64,000 nucleotides of DNA from Blastomyces gilchristii SLH14081. Lineage: Eukaryota; Ascomycota; Eurotiomycetes; Onygenales; Ajellomycetaceae. Location of the stretch: the NCBI RefSeq assembly GCF_000003855.2, contig NW_003101663.1:273715-337714 (forward strand). The letters run 5' to 3'. Made by a program: the position numbers and the translations under genes. Shown here piece after piece: positions 1-10,733 of the stretch (position 1 is its first letter; every line of letters starts with the position of its first letter). The notes under the pieces are model-generated. The model was not told where the DNA came from. It saw only the letters and a program-made list of their open reading frames with translations, and did no database searches.

Positions 1-1355
1 TTTTCTTACTTCCAACCTCATACATCACGTCTTTACCACCCGGCCACCCCTATCACCCTTATCACATCCTCTTCACCCTGTATCACCTTCATCACCATTA
101 TCAGATTAATCAGAGCTGTACACGGCTGCGCCGCTGCAGAGCCAGCTCTTCAATCCCATCTGAATTCAAAGAAGTGTATATGACATCACATGAGATCATG
201 TTACAGAGCATTTGATAAAATGAACATAGAGAAGAGCATAAGAAATGTAAGTACTGTAGAGAATGTATGAAAGAAGCAGAATAAAAAAAAGAATGAAGAT
301 TTGAAGATTGATCTGAGCTGTATGAGTCAGAGCATTCAAATATTTTTGATAGAATGCATATGATGTCACATTACAGTGTTTTTTACATGGAAAAGTTGGT
401 TTTTCTATAATAAATAGAGTATATTAATGAATGTAGAGAAGAGTATAGTAAATCCTGTTCATGGATTTGATGGGGTGCATGTGATATCATGTGAGGTCAC
501 GTTACAGGGCATTTTACTCGGAAAAGTTGGTTTTTCTATAATATATAGAGAGATGATGGAGGAGTTCTTGAAGTAGTTGATTGATATTATGAGAAGCTAG
601 CTGCTACATGGCATTTTATAGGAGCTTGCAATCACTGATCACGTGGATCAGTGGCTGTAGTGAGTGTGTGGGCGGAAGCAGTCGGCCCGCAAGGGAGGCA
701 ATCCGATCTGACATGATTGTAATTGATTTACAAAGGTGAGCATTGGGTGGAAACAAGTGTTAGGTGGTTGATTATGTTAAATGTTGGATGAGGAACCGTG
801 CATTGTCTCTGAACTCCGCCGAATTCGATATGAATGCACCTATCATTAGCTGCTTCATGGAGGTATTTGCTAGTAAGTTGTTGTGTTCAATTGATTTTTG
901 TACGTAACTAGTTTTCTACATGAAGATCCACATATAAATAACTAACTTAAAATCCATTGAAAGATTCACATTTCTGAGCCATAATTAATTTCTTCTCTCT
1001 TCTTTTTTCAACACCCCCAGCGCACAAAGTTCTCAGAAATTTCAACAACCCAGTGTACTGTTATCCTGTGTTGTGGTAACACGCGCTATTGTGAACAACT
1101 GAATGATCCCCTTCTTCTTGAACGGCGTTCTCTATCGTAATTGACGATCTCAGCCTACCAAGCTTCACCACAGCAACACCTTTTGTGGCTGAAAACTTAT
1201 TTTGTTCGTGGATCCTATCTCTTCGTCAGTTTCCCCTAACATGTCTAATATCCCTTGGCCAATTGCCAAATATCTAGTCCTTCATTACTAGTACTACACA
1301 TACACATCCTCTGCACCCCATCTTCTGCCCTAGCTATTATTCGACGACGAGCAAC
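1..1355. other. AT-rich non-coding flank with degenerate repeats
   Basis: No gene is supported here. Positions 160-560 hold three degraded copies of one unit, seen best as two near-identical 35-bp blocks at about 386-420 and 517-551. Each follows a TGA(T/G)(A/G)TCA...TTACAG stretch. Substitutions between copies are mainly C/T and G/A, as expected of RIP-like decay. The last 350 bases (CT-rich, then ACATACACATCC) probably form the promoter and leader of the zinc-finger gene that starts at 1356. Confidence 0.6.
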
Positions 1356-2208
1356 ATGGTGAATCTAGGAAAATATATCACGCGAATCGACTACGGCAGG
1401 ACTGAATATGAATGTGCCTACTGTTACAAAACCACAACTTCGCTCACTGCCCTGACCCAACACTGTCGTGATTCCCGGGCCCATTGCTGGTGCAATCGCT
1501 GTGAAAGGGTATTCCCTCACAATACGGCACTGGATGATCATTTGAAATATTCTTCTGCACATCACATCTGCGAGAGAGGTGATTGTTATGAAGACTTCCC
1601 AATATCTGATGAGTTGGTAGACCATAAAGAGGAGTGCCATAACTGGTGCAAGCCTTGCAATTGGTTTGCAGAGAGTCAATATCAGCTCAGAGAGCATGAT
1701 ATCAACAGGCATTTCATGTGTGGAACATGTGGTATCTTTTTCCCGAATGATAATAATCGGCGAATGGTAAATCCCAAGGCCTCCTCCCACTTCTAAATGC
1801 TCTTGCAAACGGTTGCCGTGATTTGGTTATCTTTACATTCCGTTCTACTCTTACTAAAACAAACCATAGCATATGATCACCCACCAAGAGCGCGACAGAG
1901 AATGTTACGGATGCACAAGGATGTTTTCAACCTTCTCTGCCATGCTGATCCATCTCGAGGCCGGAAGGTGTTGCACAAGCAGAGACGAGTTGAAGTCCAT
2001 AGCTGCCGAATGTATAGAGAGCGACGAATATTTCCGAGGTTTTGATGAATATTTCCCGTTCTATTGTTCAAACTGCGACGTCGAGTTTTCCCGCCTCTCT
2101 GGACTCTACCAGCATGTTGAAATGCGCCTAGAGTGTCAAAACTTGCTTGAAGACGGTTCTTGTCTTTATGATCTGGAACACCACCTCAACAATGAACTCT
2201 CTGACTAG
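1356..2208 (+). CDS. C2H2-type zinc-finger protein, two exons
   Basis: Exon 1 is 1356-1766 and exon 2 is 1870-2208, joined across a 103-bp GTAAAT...CATAG intron in phase 0, giving about 249 residues. The intron is needed because unspliced reading stops at 1796, and splicing restores a finger across the junction. Successive CxxC...H-type units are visible: CAYC at the start, CNRC with a HH pair, CERGDC, CKPC, CGTC (spanning the intron), CYGC and CSNC near the C-terminus. Several have irregular linkers and His/Cys spacing, so this is a poly-finger fungal family rather than a canonical TGEKP transcription factor. No signal peptide or TM segment is seen. Nucleic-acid binding is plausible from the fold; its target and role are unknown. 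The start ATG has an A at -3 (CAACATGG). Confidence 0.75.
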
Positions 2209-4652
2209 TGTTTTGGCCTTTGCAGTCGCACTGCTTTAGTTGAAGTCTGAACTCTGTAAAATTTTGTAATCAAACGGCCTGTACAGACATTTGCCATGTG
2301 ACTTTACATGTATTTGTCCTGTGCACTTGTTCTCCATCTTCTTTTGTCTTTGTTCTGGGGATGTGCTTGGTGGTCTTTTGTCTGTTCAGATTATGATGGT
2401 TAGATGTTTCTTTCTACTTCATTCTTTCCACTGCATTTTTACCCATGTGTTGGATGTCCTGCAAAAACAGCTCTCTCATTTTCGCTACATTGCGTGTATG
2501 GGGAGAGGAGGTTTCAGTAATCTTTGAGTGCTTCTTTATTTCCTTGTGTACGTGGAAGGGGCCCTTTCCTCTTTGTCTATGAGGGCTGCACAAAGTGGAA
2601 GAAGCCCATGGAGGGATGTACGGATATATTCCATAAGTCTAGTACTTTCTATGAAGGAACATATCGTGGTTTGTCTTTCTTTTCTTTTCCTTTCTTTTCT
2701 TTTCTTTTCTTTTCTTTTTTTTATTATTCAAGTAGAGTAGAGTAGTGTAGTGTGTTACTTTTTTGTGGAGCGAAGCGAAGCAATATGTTAGGTGCTTTAA
2801 AAACCTGATTAGAATAGAAGGTGTGATCTTGCAGGCCCCATTCTGTGATATGATTGGTTGAAAAAATGTACACCCCACGTGACCGCCCGTATAGGAAGCC
2901 GCAATAGCCTGTATAGATAGTCACCACTCATTAAGCAGGTAATTACAGCTTCAACAAGAGATCTTACTCTCTCTTTTGTAAGATCTTTATGTTCTATAAG
3001 ATCTCTATTTCAAAACTACTTCTCTGTGCTGCAGAACTATGTTCTATAGCAGATTCTTTCATATTTTCAATCTATTATAGTTTTTCAATCTTCTACAGCT
3101 TCTCTGCAGACTGCAGCAATATATCTGTCATCTGCAATCTGTTATGAGAAGTAAAACCTGTTCTGAATATTATCATTCTCTGGCTCTTGAGTAATTTACA
3201 TCTAATCACTCATTAAATATCTCTTTTATAATGTGCAGAGCTTGCTGTGATTACTATATAAATGTCAGAGCTTGAAAACACTTCAGCAGTACAGCTCAAC
3301 TCTCTACAGAATTCTCACAATCTGTCTCTAAGACTTTCAGAGAATTGCTGCTAAATATCAGATCAGAGATGATAATATTAAGTTACTTAATATTAAAGAA
3401 GTTAAGATTGAATACCTGTACTGTGAAAATATCTCTTTTCAGAGAAAATTGAATCATGTTCAGCATCTCTTGAAAATAGCTATTGAATTTATCAAAGATA
3501 ATTAGATAGCTTGCAGACTGAGCTGTGAGTCTGTATGAGTGTTATTTTTTTTAAAAAAAATAGTTATTACAGAGTAATCAAATTAATGATTTATAGAGAA
3601 GAATGATGATGATGAAAATATTCAATTCTACTATATTGCAGTCTGTCTGTAGAATTGCTGTTTCCTAATGCAGACTAGCTCCGCAATAATTAGCACACCA
3701 AGGCTCGTGTGCTACAAAAACATTTTAGTTACTTCACCCCTGGATGATGTCAGCGGTGGTCCGAGCGTAGTCTGTGCCCCGAGTTTGGTTTTTGATAAGC
3801 TCGACTTCGCCATCTTTTTGAGAACCTCCATTACCTTACGCCTTTTTGGCAGAACTCAGAGCATAAAATTCATGGTATCTATTCATCTCTGTGTCGACGA
3901 GGAAATCAAATTCTCTAATTTTGGTCGTGCTAATTGGTAGGGAAGCATACTTTAATCTCTAATAGGCGGGTTGCTCCTACCAGGACCTCCGGGTTGGAAA
4001 CATGGCTGCTTGCTATCGGTTTGCGGAGAATCAAGGACCTTTCCCACTGTACTTAAACGGGTGGGCTAAATTGTTTCCATATGTCTACCAAAGGGCTATG
4101 GAGGAGGGGAAGGCTTTAGAACCTCCGACCTTTATTCGCAGAGTGCGCCAATTAGTGGAATGGGCTTCGCCTTTCAACAATTCCCCAGGTGAGTGAAAAT
4201 TTTATTCCTAAGAATGTTGAAAAAGGAGGGGAATGGGAAGACGCGATAGTGTCATCAAACTGATTCTTTGTTTGAACAGTATATTTTGCTTGTGGCTATT
4301 TATCAGCATTTGATTTCCAGTTGGCGAATATACCTTCTCATAGGTTTCGGCGAGTTCCCCAAAGTATTCGACTATCAGCTATTCTTTTTGCATTAATTTA
4401 CCCTCCCTTCTACCTCAGGTTTCTGGAGGATCAGTACTTTTGAATGAGCGATATCCATTTAAATCAAGCTTTCCATTTCCCCACCCTTCTTCCCTTCTCG
4501 CGAATGCTCAGAGAATATTCAGTCTGAAATTTGGGCCTGCCCTTCCTCTATACTTTTTGTTATCTGTTCCCTAATCTAAACACTTATTTGACGTCGCTCT
4601 CTTATTCATTTTGTTATCTAAGTCAACTATCTTCTCCTACTCTCCCTTACAG
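2209..4652. other. Intergenic, AT-rich RIP-like block plus F-box leader
   Basis: No convincing gene. Positions 2680-2730 are a (TTTTC)n microsatellite. About 2940-3660 is strongly AT-rich, with repeated AGAGCTT/CTCTGCAG words and no open frames, typical of a RIP-degraded repeat. Open frames at 3668-3940 and 4002-4196 lack family resemblance. The second ends at a good donor (CCCCAG/GTGAGT at 4190), and a good acceptor (CTTACAG) lies immediately before the F-box ATG at 4653, so 4002-4652 may hold a non-coding leader exon and a 5' UTR intron. Confidence 0.55.
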
Positions 4653-6636
4653 ATGACATCAAATAAGGGTTCTGGACCAAACCCTACCAATGAGCCGATG
4701 GGCCTTAATGCTCCAGAAACAACCCAAGTTACGTCCGGGCTAGAACTATTGCCGGTCGAACTTCAGCGCGCGATCTTGGAACGTGTCAGTATTGAGTTCA
4801 GCCGGGGTTGATACATGACATTTTACTAATAGAGATTGGCAGGTTCCAAGACGGGATGTGCTCAATGCGGCCAGGGTCAAAGCCATGTCTTATGCGGCTC
4901 GTCTAATTCTTTATACTACGGTTTCCCTCCGGCTAGCTCAACATGAGAGTTTTATCGAGGACATAAACCGGTTTGTTTCCGCGGGCCGGCAGAATATGGC
5001 TTTGGTTCAAAACCTTTCAATCCTGAATTGGAAGAAGCGAAGGGCCGTAGGCAGTGGACATCCTTACCGTTTCTACCGCAATGGTGAGTGGAGGCGGCGA
5101 AATCTGTTTACTCAGAATTCCAACCACTTCAATGAGACGATGCGAGGTTTGTTTGCCAGCATTTCCAATCTACGAACTGTCCGGTAAGCTATGAACAATC
5201 CCACCTGATTATTTCCTTTTTGAGAACTTAATTTGATTTACTCTCATAGCTGGTTTCATTTATTTAAAATGAACTATGAAACTTTTGCCTCCCTTTTTGC
5301 GATGCATGTCGACACATTGATGGGAATCGAAACATATGCGCTTACGGGCGACGAAGTCCCAATTCTTCCCGGGAGTCATAGTTTGGATCGATTTCCCAGG
5401 TTAAGAATAGCACTATATGCCCCTCAGGCATCTGGTTGGGATAATACCCTGAACCCATCAATGATAACATTGCTTGCCTGTTTAACTCGGCGTCTTAATC
5501 ATCTCGTGCTTGGGGATGAAGGGCTTGTTATCAGTGTAGATAGAAACACAGCGATCGCTCCAAGTCCGCCCCGTTCACAGGCATCGATATATCATGTTTT
5601 GCTCCCACTAGCTAGAATGCCGGCCGTATTTGACAATTTTTCCAAATTGGATATCATTGGCATGGATATCACTTCGCCGCCTAACCAGCTAGCCCCATTG
5701 CTCCCTGTTTTTGACTTGTACAACCTGAACAGACTCAGCTTGGTTTCCTGCGTCGGCACAGAAGGTTTTTTGAAAGCATTGTCAAGGCCTGAGCCCCAGA
5801 TGATGTTTCCATATGTGGCTTCTCGGATGCGGTTGAAGGAGTTTTGTATCCGTTATGAAGGTCCCACACTAGAGCTGAAGGTCGCCTTACAACAGTTTCT
5901 AACTTCATTCACTGGCCTAGAGCTGTTATCTGTACTCCTTGACGATGAGCCAGAACGTGAGATGATGGATTACACCGGAATTATTTTGGCGCATGGACCG
6001 ACTTTAAAGGTCCTTGTTTGGGATATTCGGAAATGTAATCGACACCAGCGTCCCTTCTGTTTAGAAAATCCTGTTAGAGGCAGGCCTGCTTTCCTTGAGC
6101 TCTTGAGTGAGACCTGCCCGAATCTCGAAGAACTCGGCGTTGTTCTCAACATGCGACTACTTTACCAACGAGGTCAGGACATCGACAGAATCAGCTCGCA
6201 TCGTCCTTTTGCAATGGTACGACTACCGCGTCTTAAAACACTTCATTGCCGCGAATTCTTTATCCAGAAGGGTCGCTTATTGTCTACAGCCCGTGTCCTC
6301 AACGCAACCAAGGCCATCGCAACATCATTTCTCGACAGGGCATATTACTCCCACAACGGCTCATCACCACTGGAGCTATTGGCAGTTGGTCCGTTAAATT
6401 TTCATGATCGTTGGATTCAGAACCATTTTTCTCAGGATTACACCGCAACACCTGGCGCCGGCCCAGTGTTTTATGACATCAGTACATGTCCGGATAACTT
6501 AATGGGTCTCGCGCACCGGTTGAACCCGCTGTTGAGAGTGAGGCAGCCCGATCTAAACATTGAATTAGATGATGTTGAAATGATTCGGCAAGATTACAAG
6601 CACACCCGTGTCTTTGACTCTTATTGGGTGAGATAG
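4653..6636 (+). CDS. F-box protein with leucine-rich C-terminal region
   Basis: Three exons, 4653-4784, 4843-5183 and 5250-6636, give about 619 residues. Introns are 58 bp (GTCAGT...GGCAG) and 66 bp (GTAAGC...CATAG), and both keep frame. Near residues 30-60 the sequence LELLPVELQRAILERVPRRD matches an F-box-like start (LPxEL...I), which in the family recruits Skp1 and places substrates on an SCF ubiquitin ligase. The rest has irregular leucine-rich stretches (for example LNRLSLVSC, LELLSVLL, CPNLEELGV) as in fungal F-box/LRR-like proteins. No TM or catalytic motif is seen. The start is the first ATG after a CAG acceptor-like site and keeps the F-box whole. The substrate is unknown. A plain LRR protein without SCF function is the alternative. 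Confidence 0.75.
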
Positions 6637-6972
6637 CTGCCTGCACGCTATATCCATTTTGCACAGTGTGCACCATAGTCCCAGGGCACAGCGATGGTTA
6701 CTTCAACCCCTATATTCTTAGCTACCTAGAATTAGTTCCTCCCTACTTCCGCCCTCCTATTCTTATGGGCTATCCTTTCGCTACCCACCATGATTATTCA
6801 AATGTTCAAGGTAGTTTCGGGGATAGACCATCGTGACTTTCCAGACCTCCCTCGCCTTAGTACAACTTTCCTCACACAGCTATCTGTGAATGTCGATTTA
6901 TAGATTTTTATTTTTATTTTATTTTATTTATTTTTGATGGAGGTGGAAGGTTGATTTTATTTTATTTATTTT
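6637..6972. other. Intergenic 3' flank with partial LTR-edge duplication
   Basis: This is the 3' flank of the F-box gene. TATTTTATTTT-type low complexity starts near 6905. At about 6935-6953 a 19-base piece of the LTR outer edge (TGATGGAGGTGGAAGGTTG) is followed by another TTTTATTT stretch before the complete LTR begins at 6973. The LTR edge plus target region is therefore tandemly duplicated. Confidence 0.6.
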
Positions 6973-7073
6973 TGATGGAGGTGGAAGGTTGGTTGATTGT
7001 ACACTGATCTAGCCGCGCAGCAATTCTATAGGTGTGTGGGTCACGTGGCCTCATATAGGGCATCCGGCCAACA
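6973..7073 (-). repeat. LTR copy 1 (3' LTR of the minus-strand element)
   Basis: A 101-bp copy. It contains CTAGCCGCGCAG and CATATAGGGCATCC, both shared with the other copy. It keeps the C and G residues that are T and A in copy 2 (CACG versus CATG, CCGG versus CCAG, CTGATC versus CTAATC), so copy 2 looks like the more deaminated one. Confidence 0.8.
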
Positions 7074-7710
7074 CCCCCCCTGGCCACAAGCACCCAAGCA
7101 CCTGCTAGCTGGCGTGGATATTACATACAAATCTTGCCTAGTTATTCCATTGATTCTTCCTCTTCAAAGATCCCTTATATCATGTCAATTGATCCCTAAC
7201 TTCTTGCTTCAATATCCCTCATTCTTGCTCCTTTCCTCCCTGGAATTTCTTCACAACAACATCCTGCTTATATAGCCTAAAACATCTTTCTCATCTCATA
7301 AGCTCTGACTCTGACTCTAGCTCTGGCTCTTCTGGCTCTGGCATTGATGTGGCTTCTGACTCTGGTGGACAGTCTTAGTTGATTATCAAAGGATTGGTTG
7401 AATATTCATATAGAGTAGGCCTTGAGCATTTGATAGAATGGATTGCTTGATTGTAGTTGAGAATGAAGCTGATTTGATCATGTATGAAGGAGATTGAGAT
7501 ATGTTATATCTTTTGCAAAGGGCTTTTTTTTTATGCCTCTTATTGAGGGCTTTCAATGCCTCACATTTTGAGAGCTTTGTTGATCTTTGAACGCGAATTC
7601 TAGTTATTTACTAGCCATTCTGTCAAGTCCTTATCTTGTCCACTGTTGTAGGAGACTCACAGAATCAACCCCTTTTTAAAGCATGTAGTTGATGGCGCGG
7701 GAGCGGCCAA

Positions 7711-7722
7711 GGGCCCATAACC
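7711..7722 (-). promoter_or_regulatory. Primer-binding site, half-tRNA (initiator Met) type
   Basis: The minus strand reads GGTTATGGGCCC directly after the LTR. The plus-strand form GGGCCCATAACC carries the CAT anticodon and flanking stem of eukaryotic initiator tRNA-Met. Priming from the cleaved anticodon arm is established for Drosophila copia and related elements. Assignment here is by sequence match only. Confidence 0.65.
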
Positions 7723-7822
7723 TGATGGAGGTGGAAGGTTGGTTGATTGTACACTAATCTAGCCGCGCAGCATTCTATAGGTGTGTGGGTCATGTGGCCT
7801 CATATAGGGCATCCAGCCAACA
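7723..7822 (-). repeat. LTR copy 2 (5' LTR of the minus-strand element)
   Basis: A 100-bp copy, about 96 percent identical to copy 1 by eye, with a one-base deletion (CAGCATTC versus CAGCAATTC). On the minus strand it directly precedes the primer-binding site. Confidence 0.8.
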
Positions 7823-7827
7823 ATTTT

Positions 7828-8752
7828 ATTATTTATTTTATTATTTATTTTATTATTTATTTCATTATTTATTTCATTTCATTTCATTTCATTTTATTTT
7901 ATTTTACTTTATTTTTTATTTAATTTTTATTTAAAATTTTTTTTGATGATTCATTAGCACAATCCCTTGTAATTCTATGGTTATATGCCGCTAAGTTTGC
8001 TTTCGAAGACTATTTTACGGATAAACCATTGTTTTACTTGTGACCCTGTAGCTCCCTGGAGAGCAGGTGTTTCTCTTGGTCTCGCAAAATGCAATTAACC
8101 TAGCCCTCTATCTTATTTTTCTTTTCCTCTTATTTATTTGTTCTTTATTTTTTCACTACCACTCGCTGCTCAGAGGTGTTGATTTAGACAGCTAGGGCCA
8201 CAAGCAGATACATGGAAGAATACACCACAGCCCTTTCCTGCTCATATCTTTCACCATGAATGTTTCCTCTGAAACCGTGGTGTTCCTCTTTCTTTGGACT
8301 CCATGGATAGTTACCTGGGATAGTTTTTCTCCAGTTTTAGTCTATTTTTTGTTATACGCATCACTGCTCGGCCATGAATCCACCAGTACTGATCCCAGGT
8401 TGTAATTTCGGTTGATAGCTGGAATGAAAGTTTGGGAAAAATGCTGGTGGTGTACTCTGTACTATCGGGTCCGGATCATATCCGTAATTTCGATTAAAGG
8501 TCCTATTCGATCATTGTTTTAAAAACTACACCATAAATAGCCCAGCTATATTGCAAGTTGACACGCAAGACGTAGCCTTTCACATAAATAACGTTAGCAG
8601 CACAACCTTAAAAATAAGCATAACCAATGGCCCCGCACATAGCCTGGCTGAATCAGCAATCATGTGATCAAGTTCAAAGTTGGGCAACCAAGAGACGAAA
8701 TTGGCAACCATCGACATCACAGGGAGTACGGCTGTGATCTCGCTATCAACGT
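7828..8752. other. Intergenic: (ATTTT)n low complexity and MSS1 upstream region
   Basis: Positions 7823-7945 are an ATTTT/TTATT microsatellite into which the element inserted. The remaining 800 bases carry no supported gene and lead into the MSS1 start. A short minus-strand frame at 8580-8804 overlaps the MSS1 start and has no recognisable features. Confidence 0.5.
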
Positions 8753-10733
8753 ATGCGTAGACACTTTTTGAAACCTCGTCGCTGGGCATCCATCCCAAGC
8801 CCAATATGGACCCGATCTTGCCGTCTGACTGCGATTAAGGGGAATCAGCCTTGCAGGCCAAGCCATTTGAAAGTCTGGGACAAGCCAGGACTGAGGCGAT
8901 GGCAGAGTGCCTGCTCTGTGCTTGATGAGCCATCACCGACCATTTATGCCCTGTCAACAGCTCCGGGTCGAGCGGCCATTGCGATTGTTCGAATATCCGG
9001 GCCAGCTTGTGTTCAGGTTTGTTCTCCAGTCCAAAAGCACTTCAATCACTTGTTCAGTTTGCTAATGTTGTCGCTCCCGCTATGCGCCTAGATCTATAAC
9101 GCTCTCTGCCCCAAAAGTCCGCTCCCAGAACCTCGAGTTGCCGCCCTTCGCACCCTCTTCGACCCTTCCGTTCCTCTTTCTGTCAACAGTATCCTTGACA
9201 GAGCGGTTGTGCTACATTTCCCGGCCCCAAAAACCGTCACGGGAGAGGATGTCCTTGAATTGCACATCCATGGCGGACCCGCCGTGGTAAAAGCTGTTCT
9301 CAATGCAATTCCCCGATGCGCGGAATCTGCTTCTAGTGACAAATTTGCACCATCTTCCATCCGATACGCCGAACCCGGTGAATTCACCCGTCGTGCATTC
9401 CTGAACGACCGTCTATCTTTACCTCAAATCGAAGCTCTAGGAAATACTCTTTCTGCGGAAACCGAGCATCAGCGCCGTTTGGCCATTCGAGGAACCAACG
9501 ATTCTCTTGCCGTTAGATACGAACGTTGGCGTCAGCAGCTACTTTATACCCGTGGAGAAATGGAGGCACTGATCGACTTTTCAGAAGACCAGCATTTCGA
9601 CGAGTCAACCGAAGAGTTTGTGTCTTCTATTACAGGAGAAACTCGCAATCTGGTTCGACAAATTAACATGCACATTGAAAACGCTTCCAAGGGAGAATTA
9701 TTGCGGAATGGGATCAAAGTTGCGCTTCTCGGGGCTCCCAACGCTGGTAAGAGCTCGCTATTGAACAGAATTGTTGGGAGAGAAGCGGCTATTGTGAGCA
9801 GTGAGGAAGGTACTACAAGGGATATTGTGGATGTCGGTGTCGATCTCGGTGGCTATTTCTGCAAGTTTGGGGATATGGCCGGATTACGATCTGGCCACAT
9901 AGCCCAGGCTGGCCAGATGCCCATCGGTGCAGTGGAGCAAGAAGGTATTCGAAGAGCCAAGGCACGTGCACTGGAATCGGACGTTGTTATTGTGGTTCTT
10001 TCATTAGAGGAAGGTGATAGCGGAAGGGGCGTGAAGTTGGTCCTCGAGCCGGAGGTTATTGACGCCGTTCAAAGCTGCATAGCCCTCGAAAAGCACATGA
10101 TTGTGGCAGTTAACAAGTTCGACAAATACACTCCAGCCACGAATACGGATGGAACAGCACAAGGGCTTGTCAATAGCTTGGCTGGGGAGATCACATCCCT
10201 GGTGCCCCACATTGTCCAAGATCAGATCTTCCTAATTTCTTGTAGGGAGGCCGAGAACGAGCAATCCGAAACGGCCGATCCCGGCAATATCCAAACCCTA
10301 CTTAAGGAACTAATTCGCACATTTAAAAGGATGTCGACACCATCTGAATTGGAAAATGGAAATGACAAATTTGATAAATTATATTGGGAAGACTCATTGG
10401 GAGTCACGCATCGTCAAAGTTCTAATTTACAAAAATGTGTCCAGCACTTAAACGACTTTCTATCCCAAACATGCCAAACTCCTGATAATGCTGGAAACGC
10501 TGAACAAATTGAGCTGAACATCGACATCGTAACAGCGGCAGAACATCTTAGGTTCGCGGCCGATTGTCTGGCGAAAATTACCGGTCGTGGCGAGAGCGGG
10601 GACGTGGAGGATGTCTTAGGCGTCGTATTCGAAAAGTAATTTCCCCCTGGCAATTGAGCCTCTCACTTCCCTTAATGGCGGTAACCGTGATACTGACAAT
10701 GTACCTGCCCACAGGTTCTGTGTCGGCAAATGA
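8753..10733 (+). CDS. MSS1: Mitochondrial tRNA modification GTPase (MnmE/MSS1)
   Basis: Exons 8753-9016, 9092-10635 and 10715-10733 give about 608 residues. With its partner MTO1/MnmG, the family modifies wobble uridine 34 of mitochondrial tRNAs. The Arg-rich start (MRRHFLKPRR) reads as a mitochondrial presequence. The N-terminal TrmE domain starts at TIYALSTAPGRAAIAIVR. The embedded G domain has G1 GAPNAGKSS (about residue 302), G2 TTRD, G3 DMAG (usually DTAG) and G4 NKFD. The C-terminal FCVGK, carrying the essential family Cys, sits on a five-codon last exon and is reached only by splicing the GTAATT...CACAG intron (10636-10714). Without splicing the protein would end at FEK and lose it. 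The first intron (GTTTGT...CCTAG, 9017-9091) joins ACVQ to IYNAL, as the family requires. Confidence 0.93.

Larger units (their letters stand above)
6973..7822 (-). mobile_element. Copia-type miniature LTR retroelement (TRIM-like)
   Basis: This is an 850-bp element with two direct terminal repeats of 101 and 100 bp that differ at three transitions and one indel. Read on the minus strand each repeat starts TGTTGG and ends CCATCA, the TG...CA of LTRs. It is flanked by a perfect 5-bp duplication ATTTT (6968-6972 and 7823-7827). Just inside the minus-strand 5' LTR lies GGTTATGGGCCC, the complement of the initiator tRNA-Met anticodon arm. Copia-class elements use such an internal half-tRNA primer. 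Just before the other LTR is an A plus seven G purine tract. The 649-bp interior has no intact gag, protease, integrase or RT, only short degraded frames. It is non-autonomous and would depend on a full-length Copia elsewhere. The minus-strand orientation rests on PBS and PPT placement. Confidence 0.8.

Noticed and set aside
3668..4196. Possible small genes before the F-box gene
   Set aside because: A good donor at 4190 exists, but splicing to the acceptor at 4652 gives an early stop. At best this is untranslated leader.
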